From Polynucleobacter difficilis (GTDB lineage Bacteria; Pseudomonadota; Gammaproteobacteria; Burkholderiales; Burkholderiaceae), in the NCBI RefSeq assembly GCF_003065365.1, contig NZ_CP023276.1, positions 992,001 through 1,056,000 on the forward strand: a stretch of DNA of 64,000 bases, written 5' to 3'. Shown here one piece after another: positions 41,366 through 49,983 of this stretch (position 1 is its first letter; every line of letters begins with the position of its first letter). The notes beneath the pieces are model-generated. The model was given only the letters and a program-made list of their open reading frames with translations. It was not told the DNA's origin and searched no databases. A program made the translations under genes and the position numbers.

Positions 41366-42004
41366 GTGTTGGATACGGAAGCGATATTTCTCTCATTTAA
41401 GTTAGCCCTATATACATTGGCAATCATGTTGCCCTTGGGTATTTGGTTGGCGCATCGCCTCCTTCGAATGGGGCCCGCAAAACCCTGGATTGAGGCCCTT
41501 CTGGCTTTGCCGCTGGTCTTGCCACCCACGGTTCTGGGTTATTACCTGCTGGTCGGCTTTGGGGATGTCAGCCTATTTGGCCACCCCTTGGTCTTCTCAT
41601 TTGAGGGAATTCTTCTGGCTTCCCTGATTGTTAATTTGCCATTTGCGGTACAGCCAATCCAGAGAGCCTTGGAGTCGATTAACCCGGAAATTCGCGAGGC
41701 GGCCCAGGTCAGCGGACTATCGGATTGGCAAATTTTTCGCCTGATCGAGCTACCTTTGGCCTGGCGTGGGGTGACTAGCGCTGCCGTTATGACCTTTGCG
41801 CACACCTTGGGGGAATTCGGAGTCATTTTGATGGTCGGCGGAGCTATTCCTGGTGAAACCAAAACCGTCTCGATTGCGATTTATGACAAGGTTCAAGGCT
41901 TTGATATTGCTGGCGCAGGACTGCTCTCCCTCTTACTATTGGCAACCTCTCTGATTGCTATTGCACTCTCTTACGGTATTTTAGGCAGGCGCAAATCATG
42001 CTAA
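41366..42004 (+). CDS. modB: Molybdate ABC transporter permease
   Basis: A 212-residue inner-membrane permease with about five helices. The cytoplasmic EAA loop reads EAAQVSGLSDWQIFRLIELPLAW and LPPTVLGYYLLVGFG is typical of ModB. The start is a GTG. It overlaps modC by 7 bases. No modA binding-protein gene is adjacent. Tungstate or sulfate permeases are related, but the pairing with a ModC-type ATPase favours molybdate. Confidence 0.9.
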   Translation: MLDTEAIFLSFKLALYTLAIMLPLGIWLAHRLLRMGPAKPWIEALLALPLVLPPTVLGYYLLVGFGDVSLFGHPLVFSFEGILLASLIVNLPFAVQPIQRALESINPEIREAAQVSGLSDWQIFRLIELPLAWRGVTSAAVMTFAHTLGEFGVILMVGGAIPGETKTVSIAIYDKVQGFDIAGAGLLSLLLLATSLIAIALSYGILGRRKSC

Positions 42005-43119
42005 AGCTGCGCATATACCAAACCACACCCATGCCGCTGCAACTCAATATCGAATGCGCTAATGGCGAACTGCATGCCCTGGTAGGGCCATCGGGCAGCG
42101 GCAAAACATCGGCACTTCGGACTATTGCTGGCTTACGCAATCCGGTCCATGGCCAAATCGAATGCAATGGGGAAACTTGGTTTAGCGCAGAAGAAGGGGT
42201 GAACTTTAAGTCACATGCCCTATCGCCAGCCCAGCGCTCGTGCGGACTCTTGTTTCAGCAATACGCCCTCTTTCCCCATTTATCCGCCATCGATAATGTC
42301 AAAATTCCTTTGCAAAATACGCAGCACACGCCGTCGGAAAAGCAGGTCATTGCGCAGGAATGGTTAAGGCGCATGGGCATTGGTGAACTCGCACTGCGCA
42401 TGCCCAATCAACTCTCTGGCGGTCAGCAGCAACGCGTCGCATTGGCAAGAGCACTAGCACGCCAACCTAAAGTCTTACTCTTGGATGAACCTTTTTCTGC
42501 GATTGATACGCCGACCCGGCAAGGCCTTTACAAAACCTTGGCAGAATTGCGACGCGATTTACAGATTCCAATTATTTTAGTTACGCACGATTTGCGCGAG
42601 GCAGGCTTGCTTGCTGATCGCATTACGGTGATTGATCGCGGCATTGGTTTACAAACAGCAAGTCCGCAGAACTTATTCCAAAAACCGCGCAATTCAAGAG
42701 TGGCGGAACTAGTCGGTATTAGCAATCTATTTCAAGGGCGATTCAATCAAGGCAAGCTGCATTGGCAGGGCACGTCTATTGCATTCGATGTGCTTGATAA
42801 AAATAAAATTCCGGCGGATAGCATGGTTGCCTGGGTTATTCCGCAAAGCGGCATCAGCGTCAGCAGAACAAAAACAGCGCTCAGTCAGGCTGCCCTTGTC
42901 ACTGAAATCAGCACCATTGGTCAAATTGCCGTGATTCAGTTCTCCATTCCTGGAAGCGATCAAACGGTTATTTGGGAAGCTTCTGCCGCTGAGGTACGGC
43001 GACTCGAGCTTGGAGTTGGCATCCAGGTTGAGCTTGAGCTTGATGGCAAGCAAATCCACATCATGCCGCTGCGACCCATTAATGATCCACGGCGCTTTAC
43101 GACGACTGCACCCAGCTAA
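41998..43119 (+). CDS. modC: Molybdate ABC transporter ATPase
   Basis: A 373-residue ATPase with Walker A GPSGSGKTS (about residues 31-39), signature LSGGQQQR, Walker B VLLLDEPFSAID and the switch histidine in VTHDLRE. A C-terminal TOBE-like oxyanion-binding domain covers about residues 290-365. It powers ModB. Transcribed divergently from the ArsR-soxC operon, it could supply molybdate for SoxC and MsrP. Confidence 0.9.
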   Translation: MLKLRIYQTTPMPLQLNIECANGELHALVGPSGSGKTSALRTIAGLRNPVHGQIECNGETWFSAEEGVNFKSHALSPAQRSCGLLFQQYALFPHLSAIDNVKIPLQNTQHTPSEKQVIAQEWLRRMGIGELALRMPNQLSGGQQQRVALARALARQPKVLLLDEPFSAIDTPTRQGLYKTLAELRRDLQIPIILVTHDLREAGLLADRITVIDRGIGLQTASPQNLFQKPRNSRVAELVGISNLFQGRFNQGKLHWQGTSIAFDVLDKNKIPADSMVAWVIPQSGISVSRTKTALSQAALVTEISTIGQIAVIQFSIPGSDQTVIWEASAAEVRRLELGVGIQVELELDGKQIHIMPLRPINDPRRFTTTAPS

Positions 43120-43157
43120 AGCGCCTACAAAAGCACTTTAATTGGATGCAAGCCGTT

Positions 43158-43346
43158 TTATGATTTGCTATTGGTATTGATACCCAAGAGCGGATAGGCC
43201 GGGCAAAAACGAAATACGCCAGTCAATACGGGGACAATGCCAATCCAGCCCCACATGCCAATCGTGCCAGTGGCAGCAAGACCAATTAATACTAAGCCTG
43301 CGATGATTCGGATCGCACGATCCGCGTTGCCTACGTTGCATTTCAT
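43158..43346 (-). CDS. DUF2892 (YgaP-like) small membrane protein
   Basis: A 62-residue protein with two hydrophobic helices and the DUF2892 core MKCNVGNADRAIRIIAG, then GVFRFCPAYPLLGINT. Such proteins are often fused to rhodaneses (YgaP) or encoded with sulfur genes. I start at ATG 43346, where GGAG lies 6 bases upstream, rather than at 43358. It is the last gene of the persulfide dioxygenase-ArsR operon. The cysteine in FRFCPAY is conserved in the family. Confidence 0.88.
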   Translation of the reverse strand: MKCNVGNADRAIRIIAGLVLIGLAATGTIGMWGWIGIVPVLTGVFRFCPAYPLLGINTNSKS

Positions 43347-43375
43347 GATGAACTCCAAGTTGTAATGAATCGGAT

Positions 43376-43684
43376 TTATTTACGGCAATAGTGCTTGTAA
43401 AGTAATGTCATTACATCAACCGCAATAGCGCTAGATAGGGAGTAATAAATTAACTTGCCATCACGGCGGGTCTCAACCAACTCTTCGTTACGCAACACAG
43501 TCAATTGCTGCGACAGCGTCGGCTGGTGGATGTCCAATATAGTCTCAAGCTCACCTACGCACTTCTCGCCTTGACTGATTTCACACAGCAATAGCATCCG
43601 GTCAGGGTTGGACAATACCTTCATTAAACGGCAAGCCTCGTCAGCCGATGTGCGCATGCGTTCTAAATCAATGGTTGCTGGCAT
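43376..43684 (-). CDS. BigR/SqrR-like ArsR-family persulfide-sensing repressor
   Basis: A 102-residue winged-helix repressor with the DNA-reading helix HQPTLSQQLTVLRNEELV and wing RRDGKLIYYSL. Cys34, Cys42 and Cys100 are present; Cys42 and the C-terminal cysteine are placed like the pair that forms a polysulfide bridge in SqrR and BigR. It is encoded 24 bases downstream of persulfide dioxygenase, the classic bigR-blh association. The palindromes at 31097 and 44590 are its probable targets. Confidence 0.9.
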   Translation of the reverse strand: MPATIDLERMRTSADEACRLMKVLSNPDRMLLLCEISQGEKCVGELETILDIHQPTLSQQLTVLRNEELVETRRDGKLIYYSLSSAIAVDVMTLLYKHYCRK

Positions 43685-43708
43685 GGTGGTCTATTTTTCT
43701 TCTGGGTT

Positions 43709-44578
43709 TTAAAGCGCGTTTAATGGAATCTTTAAGTATGCAGTGCCGTTACCCTCTGGTTTGGGCATATGGCCTGCACGAATGTTGACCTGAATCGACG
43801 GCAGAATGAGTACGGGCATCTCAAGTCCGGCATCGCGTTTATTGCGCATGGCCACAAACTGCTCTTCCGTAACGCCATCGTGCACATGAATGTTGCTCTT
43901 TTTTTGTTCTGCGACGGTAGATTGGTATTCAGGCGGCCTACCATTCGGAGGGTAATCGTGGCACATATAAAGCTTCGTATTGGGGGGATACTTCAGGATT
44001 GACTGAATCGAGCGATACAAATTGCTGGCACTGCCCCCAGGGAAGTCGCAGCGTGCTGTACCCACATCCGGCATAAATAAGGTATCGCCAACAAAGATAC
44101 TGTCGCCGATCTCGTATGCCATGCACGCAGGAGTATGGCCAGGAACATATAACGCCTTGAACGATAAATTACCAAAGCGAACCGATTCACCCTCTTTAAT
44201 CAGGGCATCAAACTGCGAACCATCCGCTGCAACATCGTCTAAGTTGAATACGCCCTTAAATACGCCCTGCACGGTGGTAATGTGATCGCCAATCGCGATC
44301 TTTCCACCCAGCTTATCCTGAATATAGGGAGCCGCAGTCAGGTGGTCAGCATGGGCATGGGTTTCTAGAATCCATTCAAGCTGTAAGCGGTTGTCTTTAA
44401 TAAAGGAAATTACTTCATCGGCCGACTCTGTTTTGGTACGACCCGACTTCGGGTCGTAATTCAGAACGGAATCAATCACGATGCATGCGGACCCTTTTGA
44501 TTCATACACCACATAGGTGTAGGTCCACGTCTGCGGATCAAAAAATGCTTTAACGGTAGCTTGGGTTGTTGTGTTCAT
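43709..44578 (-). CDS. Persulfide dioxygenase (Blh/ETHE1-like MBL-fold)
   Basis: A 289-residue MBL-fold enzyme. The metal motif HAHADH lies at 74-79, with VPGHTPACMAYEIG, FVGDTLFMPDVGTARCDFPGG and LYMCHDYPP downstream. This pattern identifies sulfur dioxygenases that oxidise glutathione persulfide to sulfite. The frame is open to 44842, but I start at the ATG at 44578 (MNTTTQATVKAFFDP), just after the operator 44590-44617. The longer version would run through the operator. It is first in an operon with the ArsR repressor and the DUF2892 gene. Confidence 0.93.
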   Translation of the reverse strand: MNTTTQATVKAFFDPQTWTYTYVVYESKGSACIVIDSVLNYDPKSGRTKTESADEVISFIKDNRLQLEWILETHAHADHLTAAPYIQDKLGGKIAIGDHITTVQGVFKGVFNLDDVAADGSQFDALIKEGESVRFGNLSFKALYVPGHTPACMAYEIGDSIFVGDTLFMPDVGTARCDFPGGSASNLYRSIQSILKYPPNTKLYMCHDYPPNGRPPEYQSTVAEQKKSNIHVHDGVTEEQFVAMRNKRDAGLEMPVLILPSIQVNIRAGHMPKPEGNGTAYLKIPLNAL

Positions 44579-44589
44579 GACCCATAGTA

Positions 44590-44617
44590 TAACATTATAT
44601 TTAAATATATAATATAA
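44590..44617. promoter_or_regulatory. 28-bp palindromic operator, copy 2 (BigR/SqrR-like site)
   Basis: TAACATTATAT-TTAAAT-ATATAATATAA matches the site at 31097-31124 exactly in the left arm, in 5 of 6 centre bases and in the first 7 bases of the right arm. It begins 12 bases upstream of the persulfide dioxygenase start and ends 37 bases before the divergent TSUP permease gene, so one repressor could control both directions. Confidence 0.78.
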
Positions 44618-44654
44618 ATATGAATTTATTACCTGAGGGTGGATACTAAGCAAT

Positions 44655-45464
44655 ATGGATAGTATGAATGCAGTAAGCGTAGGGCTTGGGGTCTTCGTCG
44701 GCCTGATGATGGCCTTGACAGGGGCTGGCGGAGGCATTCTGTCCGTTCCACTTCTGGTCTTTGGACTTAAGCTCAGCGTAGCCAGCGCCGGCCCCATTGG
44801 TTTGTTAGCGATCGCCGTCGCAGGCTCGCTTGGCGCTATCAATGGACTGCGTACAAAATTATTGCGCTATCGCGCTGCGCTCGTCATGGCTGCACTTGGC
44901 GTCGTATTAGCGCCCATAGGCGTATACCTGGCTCAGCGGATCCCCAATCAGCCACTGATGATTGCATTTGCTACCGTACTGATCATTGTGTCCGTTCGGA
45001 TGCTGATTCAAGCCCAGCAAGAAATCACAGGCAATCTTCCAAAAGAGCGTCCTGCTCCGCCCTGCAAGCTAGATCAATCCATCGGTCGCTTAATTTGGTC
45101 TGTGCCGTGTGCACGTTCTCTGATGGGGTCCGGCGCCGTAGCGGGATTCTTATCCGGACTGCTCGGCGTTGGTGGCGGCTTCATCATTGTTCCTGCGCTT
45201 AAAAAGGTAACCGATCTTCCCATGCAATCGATTGTTGCCACGTCGCTGGGCGTCTTGGCTTTGATTTCGATTACGGGGGCAACAAGCGCTGCTATAGCAG
45301 GCCATCTGAACTGGTCCATTGGCATTCCATTTGCAGCCGGGGCCGTTTCTGGAATGCTACTAGGCGGTGTCATTGCAAAACAAATTAGCGGGCCACGCAT
45401 ACAGCAAGCGTTTGCCATCTTTACCTTTTTAATTTCCCTCAGTTTGCTGTATAAAGCCATGTAG
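44655..45464 (+). CDS. TSUP (TauE/SafE)-family permease
   Basis: A 269-residue membrane protein with about eight helices in two halves, each starting with a glycine-rich stretch (LTGAGGGILSVPLLVFGL and GLLGVGGGFIIVPAL). TSUP proteins export sulfite, sulfoacetate or related compounds. Placed divergently from persulfide dioxygenase, it most likely exports the sulfite made by that enzyme. The start could be ATG 44655 or 44664. trxC follows after 14 bases. Confidence 0.88.
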   Translation: MDSMNAVSVGLGVFVGLMMALTGAGGGILSVPLLVFGLKLSVASAGPIGLLAIAVAGSLGAINGLRTKLLRYRAALVMAALGVVLAPIGVYLAQRIPNQPLMIAFATVLIIVSVRMLIQAQQEITGNLPKERPAPPCKLDQSIGRLIWSVPCARSLMGSGAVAGFLSGLLGVGGGFIIVPALKKVTDLPMQSIVATSLGVLALISITGATSAAIAGHLNWSIGIPFAAGAVSGMLLGGVIAKQISGPRIQQAFAIFTFLISLSLLYKAM

Positions 45465-45478
45465 TACAGGAGCAATCC

Positions 45479-45913
45479 ATGCAAATTAGCTGCCCCCATT
45501 GCCACAAGCAAAATCGCTTTCCAGCCGATCGCATCGCGCAGGATCCACAGTGTGGTGCCTGTAAAAAAAGCTTGCTGTCCTTGCCGATTGAATTAAATCA
45601 AGGTAATTTTTCTGAAGCAACGGGGCAAAATCATTTACCTGTTTTACTGGATTTTTGGGCGCCTTGGTGCGGTCCCTGCACTCAGTTTGCCCCCACCTTT
45701 GCCGCAGCCGCCCAGCGCTATGCAAACCAACTGGTTTTTGCGAAAGTGAATACCGAGGCAGAGCAGGCGCTCGGATCCCAATTTCAGATTCGCTCGATTC
45801 CAACCTTAGCAGTCTTCAAGGGAGGCAAGGAACTAGACCGACTGTCGGGCGCACTCAGACCACCAGAACTCGAGCAATACGTGAATACCATTCTGCGCAA
45901 ATGGAACGTTTAG
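45479..45913 (+). CDS. trxC: Thioredoxin 2
   Basis: A 144-residue TrxC: an N-terminal zinc module with CPHC and CGAC (residues 5-8 and about 30-33) before a thioredoxin domain with the active site WAPWCGPC. The spacing matches E. coli Trx2. In this context it may reduce protein or low-molecular persulfides during sulfide stress, next to the TSUP gene in the same direction. It ends 5 bases from the convergent methyltransferase. Confidence 0.94.
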   Translation: MQISCPHCHKQNRFPADRIAQDPQCGACKKSLLSLPIELNQGNFSEATGQNHLPVLLDFWAPWCGPCTQFAPTFAAAAQRYANQLVFAKVNTEAEQALGSQFQIRSIPTLAVFKGGKELDRLSGALRPPELEQYVNTILRKWNV

Positions 45914-45918
45914 TTTTC

Positions 45919-46548
45919 TTATACCGGTTTACGCGCGACTAAACCTAACAAAGCTGACATCCCGGTATGCTTTGGCCCTTCGGATAGTTCTTTTTCATAC
46001 AGGCATAGATCGATCGGCTCTAGATCGCCAATCAAGTTGCGGATCATCTCCTCTGTATACAGGTGTTCCAGTATCGAAGGACCGCCCGTTTTAAATTCCA
46101 ACTGCTTCGGCGTGTAACCCTGAATGATGAGCAGTCCTCCAGGCCTTAAGGTCGAGGCCATTTGCGCAAATAAACGGGGGCGCATGACTGGGTCAGCAAA
46201 CTGAATAAAAATACCGACTACGGCATCGTATTGGTTTTGCTGCCAATCCCAGCTATCGGTGGATGCCAGCGTAAATTGAACGTGCCCGGCCTCTTCTCTG
46301 GCAAGCGCAATGGCTTTTTTAAGCGCAACTTCCGATAAGTCAAATGCGTCAACCTGCATTCCTTGCTTTGCAAGCCACACTGAGTTTCTACCCTCGCCAT
46401 CGGCAACGCACAATACCGCATCGCCTTTCTTTAAATGGCGCTCAGCTTGCGTTTGTAGATACTCATTAGGCGCCCTGCCAAAAATATAATCGGGCGTATC
46501 AAAACGCTTATTCCAAAAATCAGCGCCATCAGAGAATGCGGTTGCCAT
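45919..46548 (-). CDS. Class I SAM-dependent methyltransferase (TehB-like)
   Basis: A 209-residue methyltransferase with the SAM motif AVLCVADGEGRNSVWLAKQG (glycine-rich loop VADGEGRN) and the acidic end of strand 2 in VDAFDLSE. The region AVVGIFIQFADPVMRPRLF is motif II. The substrate is unknown; thiopurine/tellurite type relatives are closest by pattern (FGRAPNEYL at the N-terminus). It probably has its own promoter. Confidence 0.85.
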   Translation of the reverse strand: MATAFSDGADFWNKRFDTPDYIFGRAPNEYLQTQAERHLKKGDAVLCVADGEGRNSVWLAKQGMQVDAFDLSEVALKKAIALAREEAGHVQFTLASTDSWDWQQNQYDAVVGIFIQFADPVMRPRLFAQMASTLRPGGLLIIQGYTPKQLEFKTGGPSILEHLYTEEMIRNLIGDLEPIDLCLYEKELSEGPKHTGMSALLGLVARKPV

Positions 46549-46570
46549 GGTGATCTGTTCTGTACTAATT

Positions 46571-46599
46571 AAAATATAAAAGCTTGCCTAAGCAAGCTT
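46571..46599 (-). terminator. Rho-independent terminator after metZ
   Basis: On the minus strand AAGCTTGC-TTAG-GCAAGCTT is a perfect 8-bp stem, followed by TTATATTTT. It closes the long minus-strand run from leuC to metZ, 31 bases after the metZ stop. Confidence 0.8.
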
Positions 46600-46630
46600 C
46601 ACTAAAAAGATGATGGGGCTCATCACAGAC

Positions 46631-47845
46631 TTACTTTTTAAAGCCGCCTTGCAAATCACGAATTAAGTCATCGGTATTTTCAAGGCCAACCGCAATCCGC
46701 ACCAAACCATCGGAAATGCCTGCGGCTTTACGTGCCTCGGGCGACACTCGGCAATGGGTAGTCGTTGCAGGATGCGTGATCGTGGTACGGGTATCGCCTA
46801 AATTGGCTGTGATCGAGCACAGCGTCGTTTGATCGATTAACTTAAACGCTGCCTTTTTTCCGCCCTTAAGAACAAAAGACAGAATCGCTCCGCCTGCCTT
46901 TTGCTGCTTCTTTGCTAGCGAAAATTGCCGATGGGACCTTAGACCTGGGTAATAAACAGCCTCAACCCCTGCTTGCTTTTCAAGCCACTGCGCTAAAGCC
47001 AGTGCGTTCGCACTCTGTTGCTTCATGCGGAGGTCAAGAGTCTCAAGGCCCTTTAAAAATACCCACGCATTAAAAGCAGACAGGGTTGGTCCGGCCGTAC
47101 GCACGTATGGAAATACTTTATCCATGATGAAGGATTTTTTGCCCACGATCGCACCGCCCAGTACCCTGCCCTGGCCATCCAAATACTTGGTAGCCGAATG
47201 AATGATCACGTCAGCCCCAAAATCAAGGGGCCGCTGCAAAGCTGGCGTGCAAAAACAGTTATCCACCACAAACAAGGCATTTGCTTTATTGGCGATCTTG
47301 GCGATCGCACGAATGTCAGCAATCTCCGTTAAGGGATTGGATGGTGTCTCGAGATAAAACATCCGAGTATTGGGTTGCACTGCGGCCTGCCACGCCTTGT
47401 TATCCGATAAATCAACGTAGCTGGTAGTGATACCAAAGCGACCGAGAATGCTCCCAAACAGTTGAATGGTTGCACCAAATACCGAACGTGAGCAAACCAC
47501 ATGATCACCTGCCTTCAGGTGGGCCATGGCAGTCGTCATAATGGCGGCCATACCCGATGCGGTCGCAATGCAGGCCTCACCGCCTTCGAGTGCAGCCAAG
47601 CGATCCTGAAACATACTGACGGTGGGATTGGTGAAACGCGAATAAATAAAACCGGATTCGGCATTCGCAAAACCATGCTCCGCCTCTTCTGCGCTATTAA
47701 AGCAAAAGCTCGATGTTAAGTACAAGGCTTCGGAATGCTCTTGATACTCCTGAGAGCGGCGCGTGCCAGCACGAACCGCAACCGACTCAGGGGCGAGTTT
47801 GGATAGGTCGAGGGAGCGACGCTTTGAAGTAATTTTGCTGGCCAT
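46631..47845 (-). CDS. metZ: O-succinylhomoserine sulfhydrylase
   Basis: A 404-residue PLP enzyme of the Cys/Met metabolism family that uses sulfide to make homocysteine directly. The PLP lysine is in HSATKYLDGQGRVLGG. Other family motifs are SGMAAIMTTAMAHLKAGDHVV and LETPSNPLTEIADI. The name rests on close similarity to betaproteobacterial MetZ and its usual place downstream of purF. O-acetylhomoserine as substrate cannot be excluded. It is the last gene before a terminator. Confidence 0.93.
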   Translation of the reverse strand: MASKITSKRRSLDLSKLAPESVAVRAGTRRSQEYQEHSEALYLTSSFCFNSAEEAEHGFANAESGFIYSRFTNPTVSMFQDRLAALEGGEACIATASGMAAIMTTAMAHLKAGDHVVCSRSVFGATIQLFGSILGRFGITTSYVDLSDNKAWQAAVQPNTRMFYLETPSNPLTEIADIRAIAKIANKANALFVVDNCFCTPALQRPLDFGADVIIHSATKYLDGQGRVLGGAIVGKKSFIMDKVFPYVRTAGPTLSAFNAWVFLKGLETLDLRMKQQSANALALAQWLEKQAGVEAVYYPGLRSHRQFSLAKKQQKAGGAILSFVLKGGKKAAFKLIDQTTLCSITANLGDTRTTITHPATTTHCRVSPEARKAAGISDGLVRIAVGLENTDDLIRDLQGGFKK

Positions 47846-47858
47846 ACTGCTAGTGTAC

Positions 47859-49397
47859 TTAATCTTCGGTAGCTAAGTGCAAGTGCAGCTGGGAGCGCGC
47901 AAAGTCACCCGGATCCTTTTGGCGGTCTGCTTGCGCCGTTTCGGAGGTGCGTGAAGCCTCCAATGCATCTAGATAGGAATCGTTAATGTCGCCGGTAATA
48001 TAATGGCCATCAAAGCACGACGCCTCAAAATCCTGAATCTCTGGATTGATGTCACGCACCGCCTGCTTCATGTCCTCAACACTTTGATAAATGAGCTGAT
48101 CAGCGCCAATCATCTTATTAATCTCGGCATCGGTACGACCATAGGCGACCAATTCACTGCGGGTTGGCATATCAATGCCGTACACATTTGGAAAACGCAC
48201 CGGTGGCGCTGCTGATGCAAAGATCACTTTCTTGGCACCCGACTCACGCGCCATTTGCACAATCTCATAGGAAGTCGTACCACGCACAATCGAGTCATCC
48301 ACAATTAAGACAGTCTTGTCTTTAAACTCAATCCGCATTGCATTCAGTTTTTGACGCACGGATTTACGGCGCACTGCCTGCCCAGGCATGATGAAGGTGC
48401 GGCCAATATAGCGGTTCTTAAAGAAACCTTCGCGGTAACTAATGCCTAAGCGCTTAGCCACCTGCATCGCTGCCGGGCGACTCGAATCTGGAATCGGCAT
48501 CACCACATCGATTTCACTCACGTCGGTTTCGGCCCGAATTTTCTCGGCTAAATAATCACCCATGCGCATACGTACGTTGTAAACCGTTACACCATCAATC
48601 GTAGAGTCTGGCCTAGCCATATAAACGTATTCGAAAATACAGGGATTGAGGACTGCATTGGGTACGCACTGATGGGCAACAAAATTGCCATCGAGGTCAA
48701 TGTAGATTGCCTCCCCTGGCGCAACATCGCGAACAAAGGTAAAGCCCAGGCCTTCGAGTGCTACCGATTCTGAAGCAACCATCCACTCGGGGCCATCTGG
48801 ACCATCAATCCGACCAATGCACAAAGGACGAATACCAAATGGGTCGCGGAACGCCAGTAAGCCATAGCCAGCGATCAATGACACCACGGCATAGGAGCCC
48901 CTTACTCTGCGAGTCAGTCCCGTTACCGCTTTAAACATGGATTGCTCATCGAGTGCAGCGCTATTGGTTTCTTTTTGCAACTCATCCGCCAGTACGTTGA
49001 GCAGTACCTCAGTATCAGAGCTCGTGTTAATGTGGCGGCGATCACGGTAAGCCATTTCAGTGCGCAGCGCAGGCGCATTGGTTAAATTGCCGTTGTGCGC
49101 CAGAATGATTCCATACGGCGCGCTAACATAAAAGGGTTGGGCCTCTTCCTCGCTACTCGCTGAACCAGCAGTGGGATAACGCACCTGACCAATCCCCACA
49201 TTGCCAACCAAACTGCGCATATTGCGGGTACGAAACACGTCGCGCACCAAGCCATTTGCTTTGTGCATGGTGAATGAATTGCCATTCATCGTCGCAATAC
49301 CAGCCGCATCCTGACCACGATGCTGGAGTAGCAGCAAGGCGTCATAGAGCAACTGATTTACCGGGTAACGCGAAACACTTCCGACTACGCCGCACAT
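47859..49397 (-). CDS. purF: Amidophosphoribosyltransferase
   Basis: The 512-residue first enzyme of purine synthesis. Cys2 of MCGVVGSV is the nucleophile of the N-terminal glutaminase domain (to about residue 230). The phosphoribosyltransferase domain has VLIVDDSIVRGTTSYEI, the PRPP loop. No pro-peptide is present, as in E. coli PurF. It lies 5 bases from cvpA, the conserved neighbour. Confidence 0.97.
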   Translation of the reverse strand: MCGVVGSVSRYPVNQLLYDALLLLQHRGQDAAGIATMNGNSFTMHKANGLVRDVFRTRNMRSLVGNVGIGQVRYPTAGSASSEEEAQPFYVSAPYGIILAHNGNLTNAPALRTEMAYRDRRHINTSSDTEVLLNVLADELQKETNSAALDEQSMFKAVTGLTRRVRGSYAVVSLIAGYGLLAFRDPFGIRPLCIGRIDGPDGPEWMVASESVALEGLGFTFVRDVAPGEAIYIDLDGNFVAHQCVPNAVLNPCIFEYVYMARPDSTIDGVTVYNVRMRMGDYLAEKIRAETDVSEIDVVMPIPDSSRPAAMQVAKRLGISYREGFFKNRYIGRTFIMPGQAVRRKSVRQKLNAMRIEFKDKTVLIVDDSIVRGTTSYEIVQMARESGAKKVIFASAAPPVRFPNVYGIDMPTRSELVAYGRTDAEINKMIGADQLIYQSVEDMKQAVRDINPEIQDFEASCFDGHYITGDINDSYLDALEASRTSETAQADRQKDPGDFARSQLHLHLATED

Positions 49398-49402
49398 ATA
49401 AC

Positions 49403-49957
49403 TTAACTCCCTGAGGGTGGTGGTGCAGGAATAACGCTCTTAGGCGCGCTTAGCTTTGCCGCCCAGTCGGACGGTAACCATACTTGAATCACTCCCATCG
49501 CAACATCAATTGCAGGACGCGTCATTGCGGCTTTCCATGCCTGCGTTTGGGGGACTGGCGTTAATACTGCCAAGGTCGATAGAACAATCACGACAAACGC
49601 GCCGCGCACCAAGCCAAAGGCTAGACCCAAAAAACGATCCGTAGAGCTGAGGCCAGCAGAGATGATCGCCTTTTGAACCATTGAGCCAATGAAGTTGCCT
49701 GCAATGAGTACCAAGATAAACAAGATAAGAAAGCTAAGGCCAAGTCGCACCATCTCATCGAGCTGAAAAGTGGAAAGCCATTCGACCGCCAAATAGTTGC
49801 TGTAATGGTAGGCAACCCATGCCGCTACAAACCAAGAGGCCAAAGCAAGCACCTCTTTAAAAAAGCCACGGTAGATTCCAACGAAAGCCGAAACCAATAA
49901 GATGGCAAAGGCAAAGTAATCAACCGAGGTTAGCTTGAGGGTGGCCAGAATATCCAT
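49403..49957 (-). CDS. cvpA: CvpA-family inner-membrane protein
   Basis: A 184-residue membrane protein with four helices, typical CvpA start (LTSVDYFAFAILLVSAFVGIYRGFFKEVLALASW) and a C-terminal tail rich in proline and serine. It is required for colicin V production in E. coli, though its real function is unclear. It lies upstream of purF as in many proteobacteria. Confidence 0.94.
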   Translation of the reverse strand: MDILATLKLTSVDYFAFAILLVSAFVGIYRGFFKEVLALASWFVAAWVAYHYSNYLAVEWLSTFQLDEMVRLGLSFLILFILVLIAGNFIGSMVQKAIISAGLSSTDRFLGLAFGLVRGAFVVIVLSTLAVLTPVPQTQAWKAAMTRPAIDVAMGVIQVWLPSDWAAKLSAPKSVIPAPPPSGS

Positions 49958-49983
49958 GCGCTATCCGGTAAATGGAAGTGGGA

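Noticed and set aside
44579..44842. N-terminal extension of persulfide dioxygenase by 88 residues
   Set aside because: It would run through the palindromic operator and overlap the divergent TSUP gene; homologues begin at the inner ATG.
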